From: Pseudomonas viridiflava
Lineage (GTDB): Bacteria > Pseudomonadota > Gammaproteobacteria > Pseudomonadales > Pseudomonadaceae
Reading direction: 5' to 3'
Length of the DNA: 36,213 nucleotides
NCBI RefSeq assembly: GCF_900580675.1
Contig: NZ_UTBG01000111.1
Coordinates: 1-36,213, forward strand
A program made the translations under genes and the position numbers. Below are positions 9,317 to 20,623 of this stretch, piece after piece. The notes beneath the pieces were generated by a model. That model did not search any database. It had not been told where the DNA came from and worked only from the letters and a program-made list of their open reading frames with translations. Numbering within the stretch: position 1 is the first letter of the stretch; every line of letters begins with the position of its first letter.

Positions 9317-9709
9317 TTAGAACACAGTGCAAAGAACTTCGCCGCCGACACCGGCAGCGCGCGCAGCACGATCCGTCATCACACCTTTGTTGGTGGAGAC
9401 GATAGACACGCCCAGACCGCCACGAACTTTCGGCAGATCTTCAGCGGACTTGTACTGACGCAGGCCTGGACGGCTAACGCGCTTCACTTCTTCGATGACC
9501 GAACGGCCTTCGAAGTACTTCAGCTCGATGGACAGCAGTGGCTTGGTTTCGCTGCTGATCTGATAACCCGCAATGTAGCCTTCGTCTTTCAGGACTTTGG
9601 CAACAGCTACCTTCAACTTGGAAGATGGCATGCTTACGACGGACTTTTCAGCCATCTGGGCATTACGGATACGAGTTAGCATGTCCGCTAACGGGTCCTG
9701 CATACTCAT
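9317..9709 (-). CDS. rpsH: 30S ribosomal protein S8 (uS8)
   Basis: A 130-residue primary binder of the 16S central domain. It has [18 protein letters not shown] at the start and the [10 protein letters not shown] plus [16 protein letters not shown] blocks in the C-terminal RNA-binding part. In E. coli S8 represses the spc operon. Here a 208-base gap with a hairpin and a predicted promoter precedes it, although rpsN-rpsH is tightly packed in many bacteria. Confidence 0.98.
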   Translation of the reverse strand: MSMQDPLADMLTRIRNAQMAEKSVVSMPSSKLKVAVAKVLKDEGYIAGYQISSETKPLLSIELKYFEGRSVIEEVKRVSRPGLRQYKSAEDLPKVRGGLGVSIVSTNKGVMTDRAARAAGVGGEVLCTVF

Positions 9710-9806
9710 GGGCTAGACGCTCCTAATACAAAAAAATTAGCCTTGCGGCTACATATGTCGCCGAGAATCTCCGAGCATAAAAAACACGAGCTCAGGCGAG
9801 CCGCGT

Positions 9807-9835
9807 ATTTTAGACACACTCCGGAAATGAAACAA
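9807..9835 (-). promoter_or_regulatory. Predicted sigma-70 promoter in front of rpsH
   Basis: TTGTTT (9830-9835) and TAAAAT (9807-9812) on the minus strand are 17 bases apart. The -35 box overlaps the last bases of a strong hairpin. A start here would give a leader of about 90 bases before rpsH. Confidence 0.55.
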
Positions 9836-9854
9836 GCCCCAAAAGGGGCTTGTT
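9831..9854 (-). terminator. Strong hairpin after rpsN, possible partial terminator
   Basis: A perfect 10-bp stem (AACAAGCCCC with GGGGCTTGTT) closes a 4-base loop. On the minus strand TCATTT follows, so the U tract is weak. It may reduce read-through or protect the upstream mRNA 3' end. Confidence 0.55.
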
Positions 9855-9917
9855 CCAGATTCAAGGTCACCGGCGGTCAGTATCTTGCGATGCAGACCGC
9901 CTGGACGTTGAAAGTAC

Positions 9918-10223
9918 TTACCAGCTGGCTTTAACCAGACCTGGTACGTCACCACGCATTGCCGCTTCACGCAGTTTGTTACGGCCGAGGCCGAACTTGC
10001 GGTAAACGCCGTGTGGACGACCGGTCAGGCGGCAGCGGTTACGCATGCGCGAAGCGCTTGCGTCACGTGGCTGCTTCTGCAGAGCAACTGTAGCTTCCCA
10101 ACGCGCTTCTGGACTTGCGTTCAGATCAACGATGATTGCTTTCAGTGCTGCACGCTTCTTGGCGTACTTGGCAACCGTGAGCTGACGCTTCAGCTCGCGG
10201 TTTTTCATGCTCATCTTGGCCAT
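9918..10223 (-). CDS. rpsN: 30S ribosomal protein S14 (uS14), zinc-free long form
   Basis: A 101-residue S14 of the long type without the CxxC...CxxC zinc ribbon. It begins [20 protein letters not shown] and ends [20 protein letters not shown] plus KASW. It binds the 16S head near S3 and S10. The frame is open 22 codons upstream, but the ATG used here matches the family start. It is 13 bases after rplE. Confidence 0.97.
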   Translation of the reverse strand: MAKMSMKNRELKRQLTVAKYAKKRAALKAIIVDLNASPEARWEATVALQKQPRDASASRMRNRCRLTGRPHGVYRKFGLGRNKLREAAMRGDVPGLVKASW

Positions 10224-10236
10224 GGTCCTACTCCAA

Positions 10237-10776
10237 TCAGTTGCGGAACGGGAATTTGAAAGCACGCAACAGGGCGCGACCTTCATCATCGTTCTTGGCA
10301 GTGGTGGTCAGGGTGATGTCCAGACCGCGGAGAGCATCGATCTTGTCGTAGTCGATTTCCGGGAAGATGATCTGCTCTTTCACGCCCATGCTGTAGTTAC
10401 CACGACCATCGAAGGACTTGGCATTCAGGCCGCGGAAGTCGCGTACCCGAGGCAGGGAGATCGACAGCAGACGATCCAGGAATTCGTACATACGCTCACG
10501 GCGCAGAGTCACTTTGACGCCGATCGGCCAACCTTCACGGACTTTAAAGCCAGCGATGGATTTCCGAGCGTAAGTCACAACGACTTTTTGACCGGTGATC
10601 TTTTCCAGGTCAGCAACAGCGTGTTCGATGACTTTTTTGTCGCCGACCGCTTCGCCCAGACCCATGTTCAGGGTGATTTTGGTAACGCGTGGAACTTCCA
10701 TCACGTTCGAAAGCTTAAGTTCTTCCTTAAGCTTCGGTGCGATTTCTTTCCAGTAAATCTCTTTTAGTCGTGCCAT
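10237..10776 (-). CDS. rplE: 50S ribosomal protein L5 (uL5)
   Basis: A 179-residue 5S-rRNA-binding protein of the central protuberance that also touches P-site tRNA. Visible blocks are [36 protein letters not shown] and [21 protein letters not shown]. In E. coli the S8 repressor site lies near the start of this gene. It is 20 bases after rplX. Confidence 0.98.
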   Translation of the reverse strand: MARLKEIYWKEIAPKLKEELKLSNVMEVPRVTKITLNMGLGEAVGDKKVIEHAVADLEKITGQKVVVTYARKSIAGFKVREGWPIGVKVTLRRERMYEFLDRLLSISLPRVRDFRGLNAKSFDGRGNYSMGVKEQIIFPEIDYDKIDALRGLDITLTTTAKNDDEGRALLRAFKFPFRN

Positions 10777-10796
10777 GGTCTTCTACCTAGCAGTGT

Positions 10797-11111
10797 TCAA
10801 GCATCAACCGCTTTTTGGGTCGACTTGAAGACACGAATTTTCTTGCCATCTTCTACTTTGAAACCAACGCGGTCAGCCTTGTTGGTTTCGCCGTTGAAAA
10901 TGGCGACGTTAGAAGCGTCCAGTGGAGCTTCTTTTTCGACGATACCGCCTTGTACGCCCGACATCGGGTTAGGCTTGGTATGGCGCTTAACCAGGTTCAG
11001 ACCACCAATAACCAGACGGTTATTTGCGAGAACCTTAAGCACCTTACCGCGCTTACCTTTGTCTTTGCCGGCGATCACGATGATCTCGTCGTCACGACGA
11101 ATCTTTTGCAT
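10797..11111 (-). CDS. rplX: 50S ribosomal protein L24 (uL24)
   Basis: A 104-residue assembly initiator that binds the 5' domain of 23S rRNA. It has an N-terminal KOW motif ([18 protein letters not shown]) and the segment [20 protein letters not shown] typical of L24. It is 11 bases after rplN. Confidence 0.98.
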   Translation of the reverse strand: MQKIRRDDEIIVIAGKDKGKRGKVLKVLANNRLVIGGLNLVKRHTKPNPMSGVQGGIVEKEAPLDASNVAIFNGETNKADRVGFKVEDGKKIRVFKSTQKAVDA

Positions 11112-11122
11112 GTCGGATCTCC

Positions 11123-11491
11123 TTACAGCACTTCTGGGGCGAGCGAGACGATCTTCATGAACTTCTCAGTACGAAGTTCACGGGTCACTGGCCCAAAGAT
11201 ACGGGTGCCGATCGGCTCTTGCTTGTTGTTCAGAAGAACAGCAGCGTTGCCATCAAAGCGGATAATGGAGCCATCTGCACGGCGTACGCCGTGGCGAGTG
11301 CGGACTACAACAGCAGTCATCACTTGGCCTTTTTTCACCTTACCGCGAGGAATTGCTTCCTTCACGGTAACTTTGATGATGTCACCGATACCAGCGTAAC
11401 GACGATGGGAGCCACCCAGCACCTTGATGCACATAACGCGGCGAGCGCCGCTGTTATCGGCCACATCGAGCATGGATTGAGTCTGAATCAT
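11123..11491 (-). CDS. rplN: 50S ribosomal protein L14 (uL14)
   Basis: A 122-residue subunit-interface protein with the start [20 protein letters not shown] and the signature [20 protein letters not shown]. It lies beside bridges to 16S helix 14 and is the docking site of the silencing factor RsfS. It is 23 bases after rpsQ and starts what is usually called the spc group, but I saw no promoter here. Confidence 0.98.
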   Translation of the reverse strand: MIQTQSMLDVADNSGARRVMCIKVLGGSHRRYAGIGDIIKVTVKEAIPRGKVKKGQVMTAVVVRTRHGVRRADGSIIRFDGNAAVLLNNKQEPIGTRIFGPVTRELRTEKFMKIVSLAPEVL

Positions 11492-11514
11492 ATAATTTCT
11501 CCGACCCCTAGTCC

Positions 11515-11781
11515 TTAGACTTCCACAGCGCGTTCGAGAACATCAACCAGTGCCCAAGACTTGGTCTTGGCCAGCGGACGAGTTTCACGAATAGTGACTT
11601 TGTCGCCGATGTGGCACTGGTTGGTTTCGTCGTGCGCGTGCAGCTTAGTCGAACGCTTAACATATTTACCGTAGATCGGGTGCTTAACGCGACGCTCGAT
11701 CAAAACGGTGATGGTTTTGTCCATCTTGTCGCTGACAACACGGCCAGTCAGCGTACGGACAGTCTTTTCGGCTTCAGCCAT
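11515..11781 (-). CDS. rpsQ: 30S ribosomal protein S17 (uS17)
   Basis: An 88-residue OB-fold protein that binds the 16S 5' domain. It carries the [20 protein letters not shown] and [20 protein letters not shown] blocks. A GTG two codons upstream is possible, but the ATG gives the family start [10 protein letters not shown]. The gap to the rpmC stop is only 2 bases, so translation is probably coupled. Confidence 0.97.
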   Translation of the reverse strand: MAEAEKTVRTLTGRVVSDKMDKTITVLIERRVKHPIYGKYVKRSTKLHAHDETNQCHIGDKVTIRETRPLAKTKSWALVDVLERAVEV

Positions 11782-11783
11782 GA

Positions 11784-11975
11784 TCACTTACCTGCCTGCT
11801 GGTTGAGCACAGTCTTCACGCGAGCAATGTCACGCTTAACTTGCGAGAGCAGATGAGACTGCCCCAACTGGCCAGTTGCTTTCTGCATACGCAGATTGAA
11901 CTGGTCGCGCAGCAGGCCGAGCAGTTGCTCGTTCAGCTGCTGTGCGGATTTTTCACGAAGTTCATTCGCTTTCAT
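11784..11975 (-). CDS. rpmC: 50S ribosomal protein L29 (uL29)
   Basis: A 63-residue helical-hairpin protein at the tunnel exit, where SRP and trigger factor dock together with L23. It starts [20 protein letters not shown] and contains [20 protein letters not shown]. Its ATG shares one base with the rplP stop codon (TGATG), a typical translational-coupling junction. Confidence 0.97.
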
Positions 11976-12388
11976 CACATCACCGTCCGTTTAACAAAGG
12001 CGGTGGCGAGCGGCAGCTTTGCAGCAGCCAGGGCAAAAGCCTCACGCGCCAGCTCTTCAGTTACACCCTCGATTTCATACAGGACTTTGCCTGGCTGAAT
12101 CTGGGCTACCCAGTATTCCACGTTACCCTTACCTTTACCCATCCGAACTTCGAGGGGCTTTTTGGAGATTGGCTTGTCCGGGAATACACGGATCCAGATC
12201 TTGCCGCCACGTTTAACGTGACGGGTCAGTGCACGACGCGCTGACTCGATCTGACGAGCGGTGAGACGACCACGAGCTACAGACTTCAGCGCGAATTCGC
12301 CGAAGCTGACTTTGCTACCGCGCTGAGCCAGACCACGGTTGTGGCCTGTCATCTGCTTGCGGAACTTCGTACGCTTTGGTTGCAACAT
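11975..12388 (-). CDS. rplP: 50S ribosomal protein L16 (uL16)
   Basis: A 137-residue protein between the peptidyl-transferase centre and the A site. It starts [20 protein letters not shown] and has the loop [13 protein letters not shown]. The arginine in that loop (R82) corresponds to E. coli R81, the residue hydroxylated by YcfD-type oxygenases. It is 12 bases after rpsC and overlaps rpmC by one base. Confidence 0.98.
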
Positions 12389-12400
12389 TTGGCGTACCCC

Positions 12401-13087
12401 TTACTTAGCAGCTTTTTTACGAGGCGCTGGTGCTTGTGGTTTCAGTTCTTCTTGGCGACCACCAATTACTTCGCCTTTGAAGATCCAAACCTTTACACCG
12501 ATCACACCGTAAGTGGTGTGAGCTTCGTAGTTGGCATAGTCGATGTCGGCACGCAGGGTGTGCAGTGGCACACGACCTTCGCGATACCATTCAGTACGTG
12601 CGATTTCAGCACCGCCGAGACGACCGCTCACTTGGATTTTGATGCCTTTGGCACCAATGCGCATGGCGTTCTGCACGGCGCGCTTCATAGCGCGACGGAA
12701 CATTACGCGACGCTCCAGCTGCTGAGCTACGCTCTGCGCAACCAGCATACCGTCGAGCTCCGGCTTACGGATCTCTTCGATATTGATGTGCACAGGCACA
12801 CCCATTTGCTTGGTCAGGTCCTGACGCAGTTTCTCAACATCTTCACCTTTCTTCCCGATAACGATACCTGGACGAGCGGTGTGGATGGTGATACGTGCAG
12901 TTTGCGCCGGACGATGGATATCGATACGGCTTACGGACGCGCTTTTTAGTTTGTCTTGGAGATACTCACGCACCTTCAGATCAGCGAACAAATAGTCCGC
13001 ATAAGTCCGACCGTCTGCGTACCAGACGGAGGTGTGCTCCTTGACGATTCCCAGGCGAATGCCAATGGGATGTACTTTCTGACCCAT
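12401..13087 (-). CDS. rpsC: 30S ribosomal protein S3 (uS3)
   Basis: A 228-residue protein at the mRNA entry channel. The N-terminal KH domain shows [15 protein letters not shown], and the helix [15 protein letters not shown] supplies basic residues for mRNA unwinding. The C-terminus is lysine- and proline-rich. The frame is open 28 codons upstream into the rplV region, but [13 protein letters not shown] is the family start and lies 13 bases after the rplV stop. Confidence 0.98.
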
Positions 13088-13100
13088 CTCTTCGACTCCG

Positions 13101-13433
13101 TTACTTGTCAGCAACCTTGACAGTGATATGGCAAGACCGCTTGACGATGCGATCAGCACGGCCTTTGGCACGTGGCATGATGCGCTTCAGCGAACGCCCT
13201 TCGTTGACGAAAACGGTGCTGACCTTCAGGTCATCAACGTCTGCGCCTTCGTTATGCTCGGCGTTGGCTACGGCCGACTCCAGCACTTTCTTCATGATCT
13301 CGGCGGCTTTCTTACTGCTGAAAGCCAACAGGTTGAGCGCTTCGCCCACCTTCTTCCCGCGGATCTGGTCGGCGACCAAGCGGGCTTTCTGGGCGGAGAT
13401 TCGAGCGCCCGACAACTTAGCGGCTACTTCCAT
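13101..13433 (-). CDS. rplV: 50S ribosomal protein L22 (uL22)
   Basis: A 110-residue protein whose long beta hairpin (around [20 protein letters not shown]) lines the exit-tunnel constriction beside the macrolide site. The loop looks unaltered. The N-terminal domain carries [21 protein letters not shown]. It is 11 bases after rpsS. Confidence 0.98.
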
Positions 13434-13444
13434 TTCCTAACCCC

Positions 13445-13720
13445 TTAACGCTTGGCTTTCTTGTCTGCCACGTGCCCACGATAAGTGCGGGTACCGGCAA
13501 ACTCGCCTAGTTTGTGGCCGACCATGTCTTCGTTCACGAGAACTGGGACGTGCAAGCGACCGTTGTGTACAGCGATGGTCAAACCGACCATTTGTGGCAG
13601 GATCATCGAACGACGCGACCAGGTTTTCACCGGTTTGCGATCGTTCTTTTCCGCCGCCACTTCGATCTTCTTCAGTAGGTGAAGATCAATAAAAGGACCT
13701 TTTTTCAGAGAACGTGGCAC
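13445..13720 (-). CDS. rpsS: 30S ribosomal protein S19 (uS19)
   Basis: A 91-residue 30S-head protein starting [18 protein letters not shown] with the conserved [20 protein letters not shown] and [15 protein letters not shown] blocks. It contacts S13 and the A-site finger bridge of 23S. It is 16 bases after rplB. Confidence 0.98.
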   Translation of the reverse strand: MPRSLKKGPFIDLHLLKKIEVAAEKNDRKPVKTWSRRSMILPQMVGLTIAVHNGRLHVPVLVNEDMVGHKLGEFAGTRTYRGHVADKKAKR

Positions 13721-13736
13721 TGTCGTATCCCTCTAT

Positions 13737-14561
13737 TTACTTGCGACGACGGACGATCATTTTGTCGGTACGCTTATTACCACGAGTCTTCGCGCCCTTA
13801 GTCGGGAAGCCCCATGGCGATACCGGATGACGACCACCAGAGGTACGACCTTCACCACCACCGTGTGGGTGGTCAACCGGGTTCATGGCAACACCACGAA
13901 CGGTTGGGCGAACGCCACGCCAGCGTTTGGCACCAGCTTTACCCAGCGAACGCAGGCTGTGCTCGGAGTTCGAGACTTCGCCCAGGGTCGCACGGCATTC
14001 AGCCAGTACTTTACGCATCTCACCAGAACGCAGACGCAGGGTCACGTAGACACCTTCACGAGCGATCAGCTGAGCCGAAGCACCAGCGGAACGAGCGATT
14101 TGCGCGCCTTTACCTGGCTTCAATTCGATGCCGTGTACGGTGCTACCAACTGGAATGTTGCGCAGTTGCAGAGCGTTGCCCGGCTTGATCGGTGCCAAAG
14201 CACCTGCGATCAGCTGGTCGCCAGCGCTCACGCCTTTAGGGGCGATGATGTAGCGACGCTCGCCATCTGCGTACAGCAGCAGAGCGATGTGAGCAGTACG
14301 GTTTGGATCGTATTCAATACGCTCGACAGTGGCAGAGATGCCATCTTTGTCGTTGCGACGGAAATCGACCAGACGATAATGCTGCTTATGGCCACCACCG
14401 ATGTGACGAGTGGTAATGCGACCATTGTTGTTACGACCACCAGTCTTCGATTTCTTCTCGAGCAGCGGTGCGTGAGGAGCGCCTTTATGCAGCTCCTGGT
14501 TGACCACCTTGACCACAAAACGGCGGCCAGGGGAAGTCGGTTTGCATTTAACGATTGCCAT
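13737..14561 (-). CDS. rplB: 50S ribosomal protein L2 (uL2)
   Basis: A 274-residue protein needed for subunit joining and for the peptidyl-transferase centre. It shows the basic glycine-rich [20 protein letters not shown] segment and the C-terminal signature [20 protein letters not shown], including the conserved histidine near position 229. It lies 14 bases after rplW. Confidence 0.98.
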   Translation of the reverse strand: MAIVKCKPTSPGRRFVVKVVNQELHKGAPHAPLLEKKSKTGGRNNNGRITTRHIGGGHKQHYRLVDFRRNDKDGISATVERIEYDPNRTAHIALLLYADGERRYIIAPKGVSAGDQLIAGALAPIKPGNALQLRNIPVGSTVHGIELKPGKGAQIARSAGASAQLIAREGVYVTLRLRSGEMRKVLAECRATLGEVSNSEHSLRSLGKAGAKRWRGVRPTVRGVAMNPVDHPHGGGEGRTSGGRHPVSPWGFPTKGAKTRGNKRTDKMIVRRRK

Positions 14562-14575
14562 GATGCACCCCTTCC

Positions 14576-14875
14576 TTACTCAGCACTGCTGCTGAAATCG
14601 AGATCTTGGCCTGGCTGAAGGGAGATAACTGCCTTCTTCCAGTCATTACGCTTGCCCAGACCGCGAGCAGTGCGCTTGCTTTTACCCAGAACATTCAGGG
14701 TAGTAACACGCTCTACTTTCACGCTGAACAGGCTTTCGACGGCCTTCTTGATTTCCAGCTTGGTTGCGTCAGTTGCAACCTTGAAAACGAACTGGCCTTT
14801 CTTGTCAGCCAGAACCGTAGCCTTTTCGGAAACGTGCGGGCCAAGCAGAACTTTAAATACGCGTTCCTGGTTCAT
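14576..14875 (-). CDS. rplW: 50S ribosomal protein L23 (uL23)
   Basis: A 99-residue protein at the tunnel exit that docks trigger factor and SRP. It starts [20 protein letters not shown] and has the [20 protein letters not shown] helix, with a basic loop around [18 protein letters not shown]. It overlaps rplD by 4 bases, so translation is likely coupled. Confidence 0.98.
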
Positions 14876-15474
14876 CCCAGCAGCTCCTCGAATTTCTTCA
14901 CGGCCGACACGGTGATCAACACCTTGTCGTATGCGATCAGACTAACTGGATCGGAACCTTGCACGTCACGTACATCAACGTGTGGCAGGTTGCGAGCAGC
15001 CAGGTACAGGTTCTGATCAACAGCTTCAGACACGATCAGAACGTCGGTCAGATTCATGTTGTTCAGCTTGCCCAACAGATCTTTGGTTTTCGGACCATCA
15101 ACAGCGAAGTCCTGAACCACAACCAGACGATCAGTACGCACGAGTTCAGCAAGGATGGAGCGCAGTGCTGCGCGATACATCTTCTTGTTGAGCTTCTGAG
15201 TGTGATCCTGTGGACGTGCTGCGAAAGTGGTACCGCCGCCACGCCAGATTGGGCTACGGATAGTACCGGCACGAGCACGGCCAGTACCTTTCTGACGCCA
15301 AGGGCGCTTACCGCCACCACGAACGTCGGAACGGGTCTTTTGCTGCTTGCTACCTTGACGGCCGCCGGCCATATAGGCCACGACTGCTTGGTGAACGAGC
15401 GTCTCGTTGAATTCGCCGCCAAATGTCAGTTCGGAAACTTCGATCGCTTGAGCGTCATTTACATTTAATTGCAT
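14872..15474 (-). CDS. rplD: 50S ribosomal protein L4 (uL4)
   Basis: A 200-residue protein with an extended loop ([20 protein letters not shown] and beyond) that reaches the exit-tunnel constriction opposite L22. The globular part ends [16 protein letters not shown]. In E. coli L4 represses its own S10 operon through the leader. The P. aeruginosa leader was reported to lack that structure, and the short leader here agrees. It is 12 bases after rplC. Confidence 0.98.
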
Positions 15475-15486
15475 GTCAGCTTCCCC

Positions 15487-16122
15487 TTAACCGCGAGCCT
15501 TGGCCGCTGGACGTACAACCAGGTTGCCGCCAGTAGCGCCAGGAACAGCACCCTTGACCAACAACAGATTGCGTTCAGCGTCGACGCGCACTACTTCGAG
15601 GGACTGCACGGTCACGCGCTCAGCGCCCATATGACCGGACATTTTTTTGCCCTTGAATACACGACCAGGAGTCTGGCACTGGCCAATAGAGCCCGGGACG
15701 CGGTGGGAAACGGAGTTACCGTGAGTGTTGTCTTGACCACGGAAATTCCAACGCTTGATCGTACCCTGGAAGCCTTTACCCTTGGACTGACCGGTTACAT
15801 CAACCAGTTGACCAGCGGCGAAGATTTCAGCGTTGATCAGATCGCCAGCCTGGTAGTCGCCGTCTTCAAGACGGAACTCCATAACAGTACGACCAGCTGC
15901 AACGTTTGCTTTAGCGAAGTGACCTGCTTGAGCAGCAGTCACGCGCGAAGCACGACGCTCGCCGACAGTGACTTGCACTGCACGATAGCCATCGGTCTCT
16001 TCAGTTTTGAACTGGGTGACGCGATTCGGTTCGATCTCAATGACCGTGACCGGAATGGAGACACCTTCTTCGGTGAAAATACGGGTCATACCGCATTTAC
16101 GACCGACTACACCAATAGTCAT
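15487..16122 (-). CDS. rplC: 50S ribosomal protein L3 (uL3)
   Basis: A 211-residue early-assembly protein that reaches the peptidyl-transferase centre. It starts [20 protein letters not shown], has [20 protein letters not shown], and the [19 protein letters not shown] loop that carries the glutamine methylated by PrmB. The frame is open 11 codons upstream, but those residues are not L3. It is 81 bases after rpsJ. Confidence 0.97.
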   Translation of the reverse strand: MTIGVVGRKCGMTRIFTEEGVSIPVTVIEIEPNRVTQFKTEETDGYRAVQVTVGERRASRVTAAQAGHFAKANVAAGRTVMEFRLEDGDYQAGDLINAEIFAAGQLVDVTGQSKGKGFQGTIKRWNFRGQDNTHGNSVSHRVPGSIGQCQTPGRVFKGKKMSGHMGAERVTVQSLEVVRVDAERNLLLVKGAVPGATGGNLVVRPAAKARG

Positions 16123-16203
16123 GTTGTAAACCTCATGAGTGTACGGGGCTTTCACCCGCTATGGCCGCCCATTTCAGAGCGTTACACGACTAAGACCCAA
16201 GTC

Positions 16204-16515
16204 TTAGCCGAGGCTGATCTGTACTTCCACACCGGCCGCCAGATCAAGCTTCATAAGTGCATCAACGGTTTTATCCGTTGGCTGGACGATGTCCAGTACG
16301 CGCTTATGAGTACGGATCTCGTACTGGTCACGCGCGTCTTTGTTGACGTGCGGGGAGACCAGAACGGTGAACCGCTCTTTACGGGTAGGCAGTGGAATTG
16401 GACCACGCACTTGAGCACCAGTACGTTTCGCGGTTTCCACGATTTCCTGGGTGGATTGGTCGATCAGGCGATGGTCAAAAGCCTTCAACCTGATACGGAT
16501 TTGCTGATTTTGCAT
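16204..16515 (-). CDS. rpsJ: 30S ribosomal protein S10 (uS10, NusE)
   Basis: A 103-residue protein of the 30S head that also acts with NusB in transcription antitermination and bridges to NusG. It begins [20 protein letters not shown] and contains [20 protein letters not shown]. It is the first gene of the S10 group, about 55 bases downstream of a near-consensus promoter. Confidence 0.98.
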
Positions 16516-16577
16516 TGGATTTCAGACTCCGGCTGCTATTCCCAGCGAGCGCAATACGCCCGTTAAAAGGAGGCGCA

Positions 16578-16606
16578 ATTCTATAGACGGCCCTGATAGG
16601 TGTCAA
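16578..16606 (-). promoter_or_regulatory. Predicted sigma-70 promoter of the S10 group
   Basis: On the minus strand a perfect TTGACA (16601-16606) and TAGAAT (16578-16583) are exactly 17 bases apart. This is the best promoter in the window. It starts 8 bases past the tuf terminator and would give an rpsJ leader of only about 55 bases. Confidence 0.85.
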
Positions 16607-16614
16607 CCCAATAA

Positions 16615-16643
16615 AAAAGGCCCCCGCTGAGCGGGGGCCTTTT
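16615..16643 (-). terminator. Terminator of the str operon, after tuf
   Basis: A 13-bp perfect stem, AAAAGGCCCCCGC with its complement, and a 3-base loop are followed on the minus strand by further Ts. It lies 31 bases past the tuf stop codon and should separate the str operon from the S10 group. Confidence 0.95.
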
Positions 16644-16674
16644 CAAAACATCAGAGCTATCTCAGAAGAGATAA

Positions 16675-17868
16675 TTACTCGATGATTTTAGCTACAACAC
16701 CAGCACCAACGGTACGGCCGCCTTCACGGATTGCGAAACGCAGACCGTCTTCCATAGCGATGGTTTTGATCAGGGTGACAACCATTTTGATGTTGTCGCC
16801 TGGCATTACCATTTCTACGCCTTCCGGCAGTTCGCAGTTACCAGTAACGTCGGTAGTACGGAAGTAGAACTGTGGACGGTAGCCTTTGAAGAACGGAGTG
16901 TGACGACCGCCTTCTTCTTTGCTCAGCACGTACACTTCAGCTTCGAACTTGGTGTGCGGCTTAACCGAACCTGGCTTAACCAGAACCTGGCCACGCTCAA
17001 CGTCGTCACGCTTGGTACCACGCAGCAGAACGCCGCAGTTCTCGCCAGCACGACCTTCGTCGAGCAGCTTACGGAACATTTCAACACCGGTGCAGGTGGT
17101 GACGGTAGTGTCACGCAGACCAACGATTTCCAGTGGATCTTGAACCTTAACGATACCGCGCTCGATACGACCAGTTACAACAGTACCGCGACCGGAGATC
17201 GAGAATACATCTTCGATTGGCATCAGGAACGGCTTGTCGATAACACGGACTGGATCTGGGATGTAGCTGTCCAGAGTCTCAACCAGTTTACGAACGGACG
17301 TGGTGCCCATTTCGTTGTCGTCTTTGCCTTCCAGAGCCATACGAGCAGAACCGATGATGATCGGAGTGTCGTCGCCTGGGAAGTCGTAAGTGCTCAGCAG
17401 ATCGCGCACTTCCATCTCAACCAGTTCCAGCAGCTCAGCGTCGTCTACCAGGTCAGCCTTGTTCAGGTAAACCACGATGTACGGAACGCCAACCTGACGG
17501 GACAGCAGGATGTGCTCACGGGTTTGTGGCATCGGACCATCAGCGGCCGAGCAAACCAGAATAGCGCCGTCCATCTGGGCAGCACCGGTGATCATGTTCT
17601 TCACATAGTCAGCGTGACCTGGGCAGTCAACGTGAGCGTAGTGACGGATCAGCGAGTTGTATTCAACGTGCGCGGTGTTGATGGTGATACCACGAGCTTT
17701 TTCTTCTGGTGCGCTGTCGATTTTATCGAAATCAACGATTGCGGAACCGAATACTTCGGAGCAAACGCGAGTCAGAGCAGCAGTCAGAGTGGTTTTACCG
17801 TGGTCAACGTGACCGATAGTGCCAACGTTGACGTGCGGTAGGGAACGATCAAATTTTTCTTTAGCCAC
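16675..17868 (-). CDS. tuf: Elongation factor Tu
   Basis: A 397-residue GTPase that brings aminoacyl-tRNA to the ribosome. The G1 loop is GHVDHGKT (residues 19-26), G3 is DCPGH (81-85, with catalytic H85), and G4 is NKAD (136-139). Domains II and III follow, including [13 protein letters not shown]. It is the last gene of the str operon, 30 bases after fusA, with a strong terminator behind it. It is the only tuf in the window; the second copy that P. aeruginosa and P. putida carry between tRNA-Thr and tRNA-Trp is absent here. Confidence 0.98.
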   Translation of the reverse strand: MAKEKFDRSLPHVNVGTIGHVDHGKTTLTAALTRVCSEVFGSAIVDFDKIDSAPEEKARGITINTAHVEYNSLIRHYAHVDCPGHADYVKNMITGAAQMDGAILVCSAADGPMPQTREHILLSRQVGVPYIVVYLNKADLVDDAELLELVEMEVRDLLSTYDFPGDDTPIIIGSARMALEGKDDNEMGTTSVRKLVETLDSYIPDPVRVIDKPFLMPIEDVFSISGRGTVVTGRIERGIVKVQDPLEIVGLRDTTVTTCTGVEMFRKLLDEGRAGENCGVLLRGTKRDDVERGQVLVKPGSVKPHTKFEAEVYVLSKEEGGRHTPFFKGYRPQFYFRTTDVTGNCELPEGVEMVMPGDNIKMVVTLIKTIAMEDGLRFAIREGGRTVGAGVVAKIIE

Positions 17869-17898
17869 GACAATTAACTCCTTGCCTAAAGGACTGAA

Positions 17899-20004
17899 TC
17901 AGCCTTGTTTTTTGGATACAGTTTCAGCGATGTGCGCCGGAGCTGTGTTGTATTTTTTGAATTCCATAGAGTAGCTTGCGCGCCCCTGGGACATGGAACG
18001 AACGTCGGTCGCATAACCGAACATCTCACCCAACGGAACCTCGGCGCGAATCACTTTGCCGGAAACCGTGTCTTCCATACCCAAGATCATGCCGCGACGA
18101 CGGTTAAGGTCGCCCATGACATCACCCATATAGTCTTCAGGTGTAACAACTTCTACCGCCATGATTGGCTCAAGCAACTCACCACCGCCCTTCTGGGCCA
18201 GTTGCTTGGTTGCCATGGAAGCAGCCACCTTAAACGCCATCTCGTTGGAGTCGACGTCGTGGTAAGAACCGTCAAAAACGGTTGCTTTCAGGCCGATCAG
18301 CGGATAGCCGGCAACAACACCGTTCTTCATCTGCTCTTCGATACCCTTCTGGATAGCCGGGATGTATTCCTTAGGAACCACACCACCAACTACTTCGTTC
18401 ACGAATTGCAGACCTTCCTGACCTTCGTCAGCAGGAGCAAAACGGATCCAGCAGTGACCGAACTGACCACGACCGCCGGACTGACGAACGAACTTGCCTT
18501 CGATTTCACAGTTCTTCGTGATGCGCTCACGATAGGAAACCTGAGGCTTACCGATGTTGGCTTCGACGTTGAACTCACGGCGCATCCGGTCAACCAGGAT
18601 GTCCAGGTGCAGCTCGCCCATGCCGGAGATGATCGTCTGACCAGTCTCTTCATCAGTTTTGACGCGGAAAGATGGATCTTCCTGAGCAAGTTTGCCCAGA
18701 GCAATACCCATTTTTTCCTGGTCATCCTTGGTCTTAGGCTCTACGGCAACCGAAATAACCGGCTCCGGGAAGTCCATGCGAACCAGGATGATTGGCTTGT
18801 CAGCGTTGCACAAAGTCTCACCCGTGGTGACGTCCTTCATGCCGATCAAGGCCGCGATGTCGCCAGCGCGCACTTCCTTGATCTCTTCACGGGCGTTTGC
18901 GTGCATTTGCACCATACGACCCACGCGCTCTTTCTTGCCTTTAACCGAGTTGATCACGCCGTCGCCGGAGTTCAACACGCCCGAGTAAACGCGGACGAAG
19001 GTCAAGGTACCCACGAATGGGTCAGTGGCAATTTTAAATGCCAGAGCGGAGAACGGTTCTGCGTCGTCTGCATGACGCTCCAGCTCGATAGTCTCGTCAT
19101 CCGGGTCAGTACCCTTGATGGCAGGAATATCCACTGGTGCCGGCAGGTAGTCGATCACAGCATCGAGAACCAGGGGAACGCCCTTGTTCTTGAACGAGGA
19201 ACCGCAAACAGCCAAGACGATTTCACCAGCGATAGTACGCTGACGCAGAGCGGCCTTGATTTCCACGTTGGTGAGTTCTTCACCTTCGAGGTACTTGTTC
19301 ATCAGCTCTTCGTTGGCTTCGGCCGCAGCTTCAACCATGTTGTTGCGCCATTCGTCAGCCAGTTCCTGCAATTCAGCAGGGATAGGCTTGCGAACAGGAA
19401 CCATACCTTTGTCAGCATCGTTCCAGTAAACAGCTTCCATGGTCAGCAGATCGATCTGGCCTTGGAAGTTGTCTTCGGAACCGATAGCCAACTGGATTGG
19501 CACCGGGGTGTGACCCAGGCGCTGCTTGATCTGACCGATCACGCGCAGGAAGTTAGCACCAGCACGGTCCATCTTGTTTACGTAAACAAGACGTGGAACG
19601 CCGTATTTGTTGGCTTGACGCCATACGGTTTCCGACTGAGGCTCAACACCCGAGGTACCACAGAACACAACGACAGCGCCGTCGAGTACGCGCAGGGAAC
19701 GTTCAACTTCAATGGTGAAGTCTACGTGGCCCGGGGTATCGATTACGTTGAAGCGGTGCTCATCCTTGTACTGCTTCTCGGAACCTTTCCAGAAGGCGGT
19801 AATAGCAGCAGAAGTAATGGTAATACCACGCTCCTGCTCCTGAACCATCCAGTCTGTGGTCGCGGCGCCATCATGCACCTCGCCCATCTTGTGACTTTTG
19901 CCGGTGTAAAACAGTACGCGCTCGGTGGTGGTGGTTTTACCAGCATCCACGTGAGCAACGATACCGATGTTACGGTAGCGGCTAATCGGAGTAGTACGAG
20001 CCAT
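17899..20004 (-). CDS. fusA: Elongation factor G
   Basis: A 701-residue translocase GTPase, here in the str operon position and so the main EF-G. The G domain shows [27 protein letters not shown] and NKMD. Domain II follows from about residue 300, and domains III-V contain the [14 protein letters not shown] block. Nothing suggests fusidic-acid resistance or a paralogue with altered function. Gaps of 30 bases separate it from rpsG and tuf. Confidence 0.98.
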   Translation of the reverse strand: MARTTPISRYRNIGIVAHVDAGKTTTTERVLFYTGKSHKMGEVHDGAATTDWMVQEQERGITITSAAITAFWKGSEKQYKDEHRFNVIDTPGHVDFTIEVERSLRVLDGAVVVFCGTSGVEPQSETVWRQANKYGVPRLVYVNKMDRAGANFLRVIGQIKQRLGHTPVPIQLAIGSEDNFQGQIDLLTMEAVYWNDADKGMVPVRKPIPAELQELADEWRNNMVEAAAEANEELMNKYLEGEELTNVEIKAALRQRTIAGEIVLAVCGSSFKNKGVPLVLDAVIDYLPAPVDIPAIKGTDPDDETIELERHADDAEPFSALAFKIATDPFVGTLTFVRVYSGVLNSGDGVINSVKGKKERVGRMVQMHANAREEIKEVRAGDIAALIGMKDVTTGETLCNADKPIILVRMDFPEPVISVAVEPKTKDDQEKMGIALGKLAQEDPSFRVKTDEETGQTIISGMGELHLDILVDRMRREFNVEANIGKPQVSYRERITKNCEIEGKFVRQSGGRGQFGHCWIRFAPADEGQEGLQFVNEVVGGVVPKEYIPAIQKGIEEQMKNGVVAGYPLIGLKATVFDGSYHDVDSNEMAFKVAASMATKQLAQKGGGELLEPIMAVEVVTPEDYMGDVMGDLNRRRGMILGMEDTVSGKVIRAEVPLGEMFGYATDVRSMSQGRASYSMEFKKYNTAPAHIAETVSKKQG

Positions 20005-20034
20005 AAAGCCCTCGCAAAATTAGTGAAGCTAAGA

Positions 20035-20526
<492 letters not shown>

Positions 20527-20623
20527 TCAGGTTCGTTCGGAATCGGTGCCCTTGCGGGACGCCTCCGACCTTACTCTTATCGACTCAGAAAATAAGATGA
20601 TTCAGTTTTACAAAAAGCCGCTA

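Noticed and set aside
13088..13171. Longer rpsC start inside rplV
   Set aside because: [13 protein letters not shown] is the universal bacterial S3 start and lies 13 bases after the rplV stop; the extension overlaps rplV.
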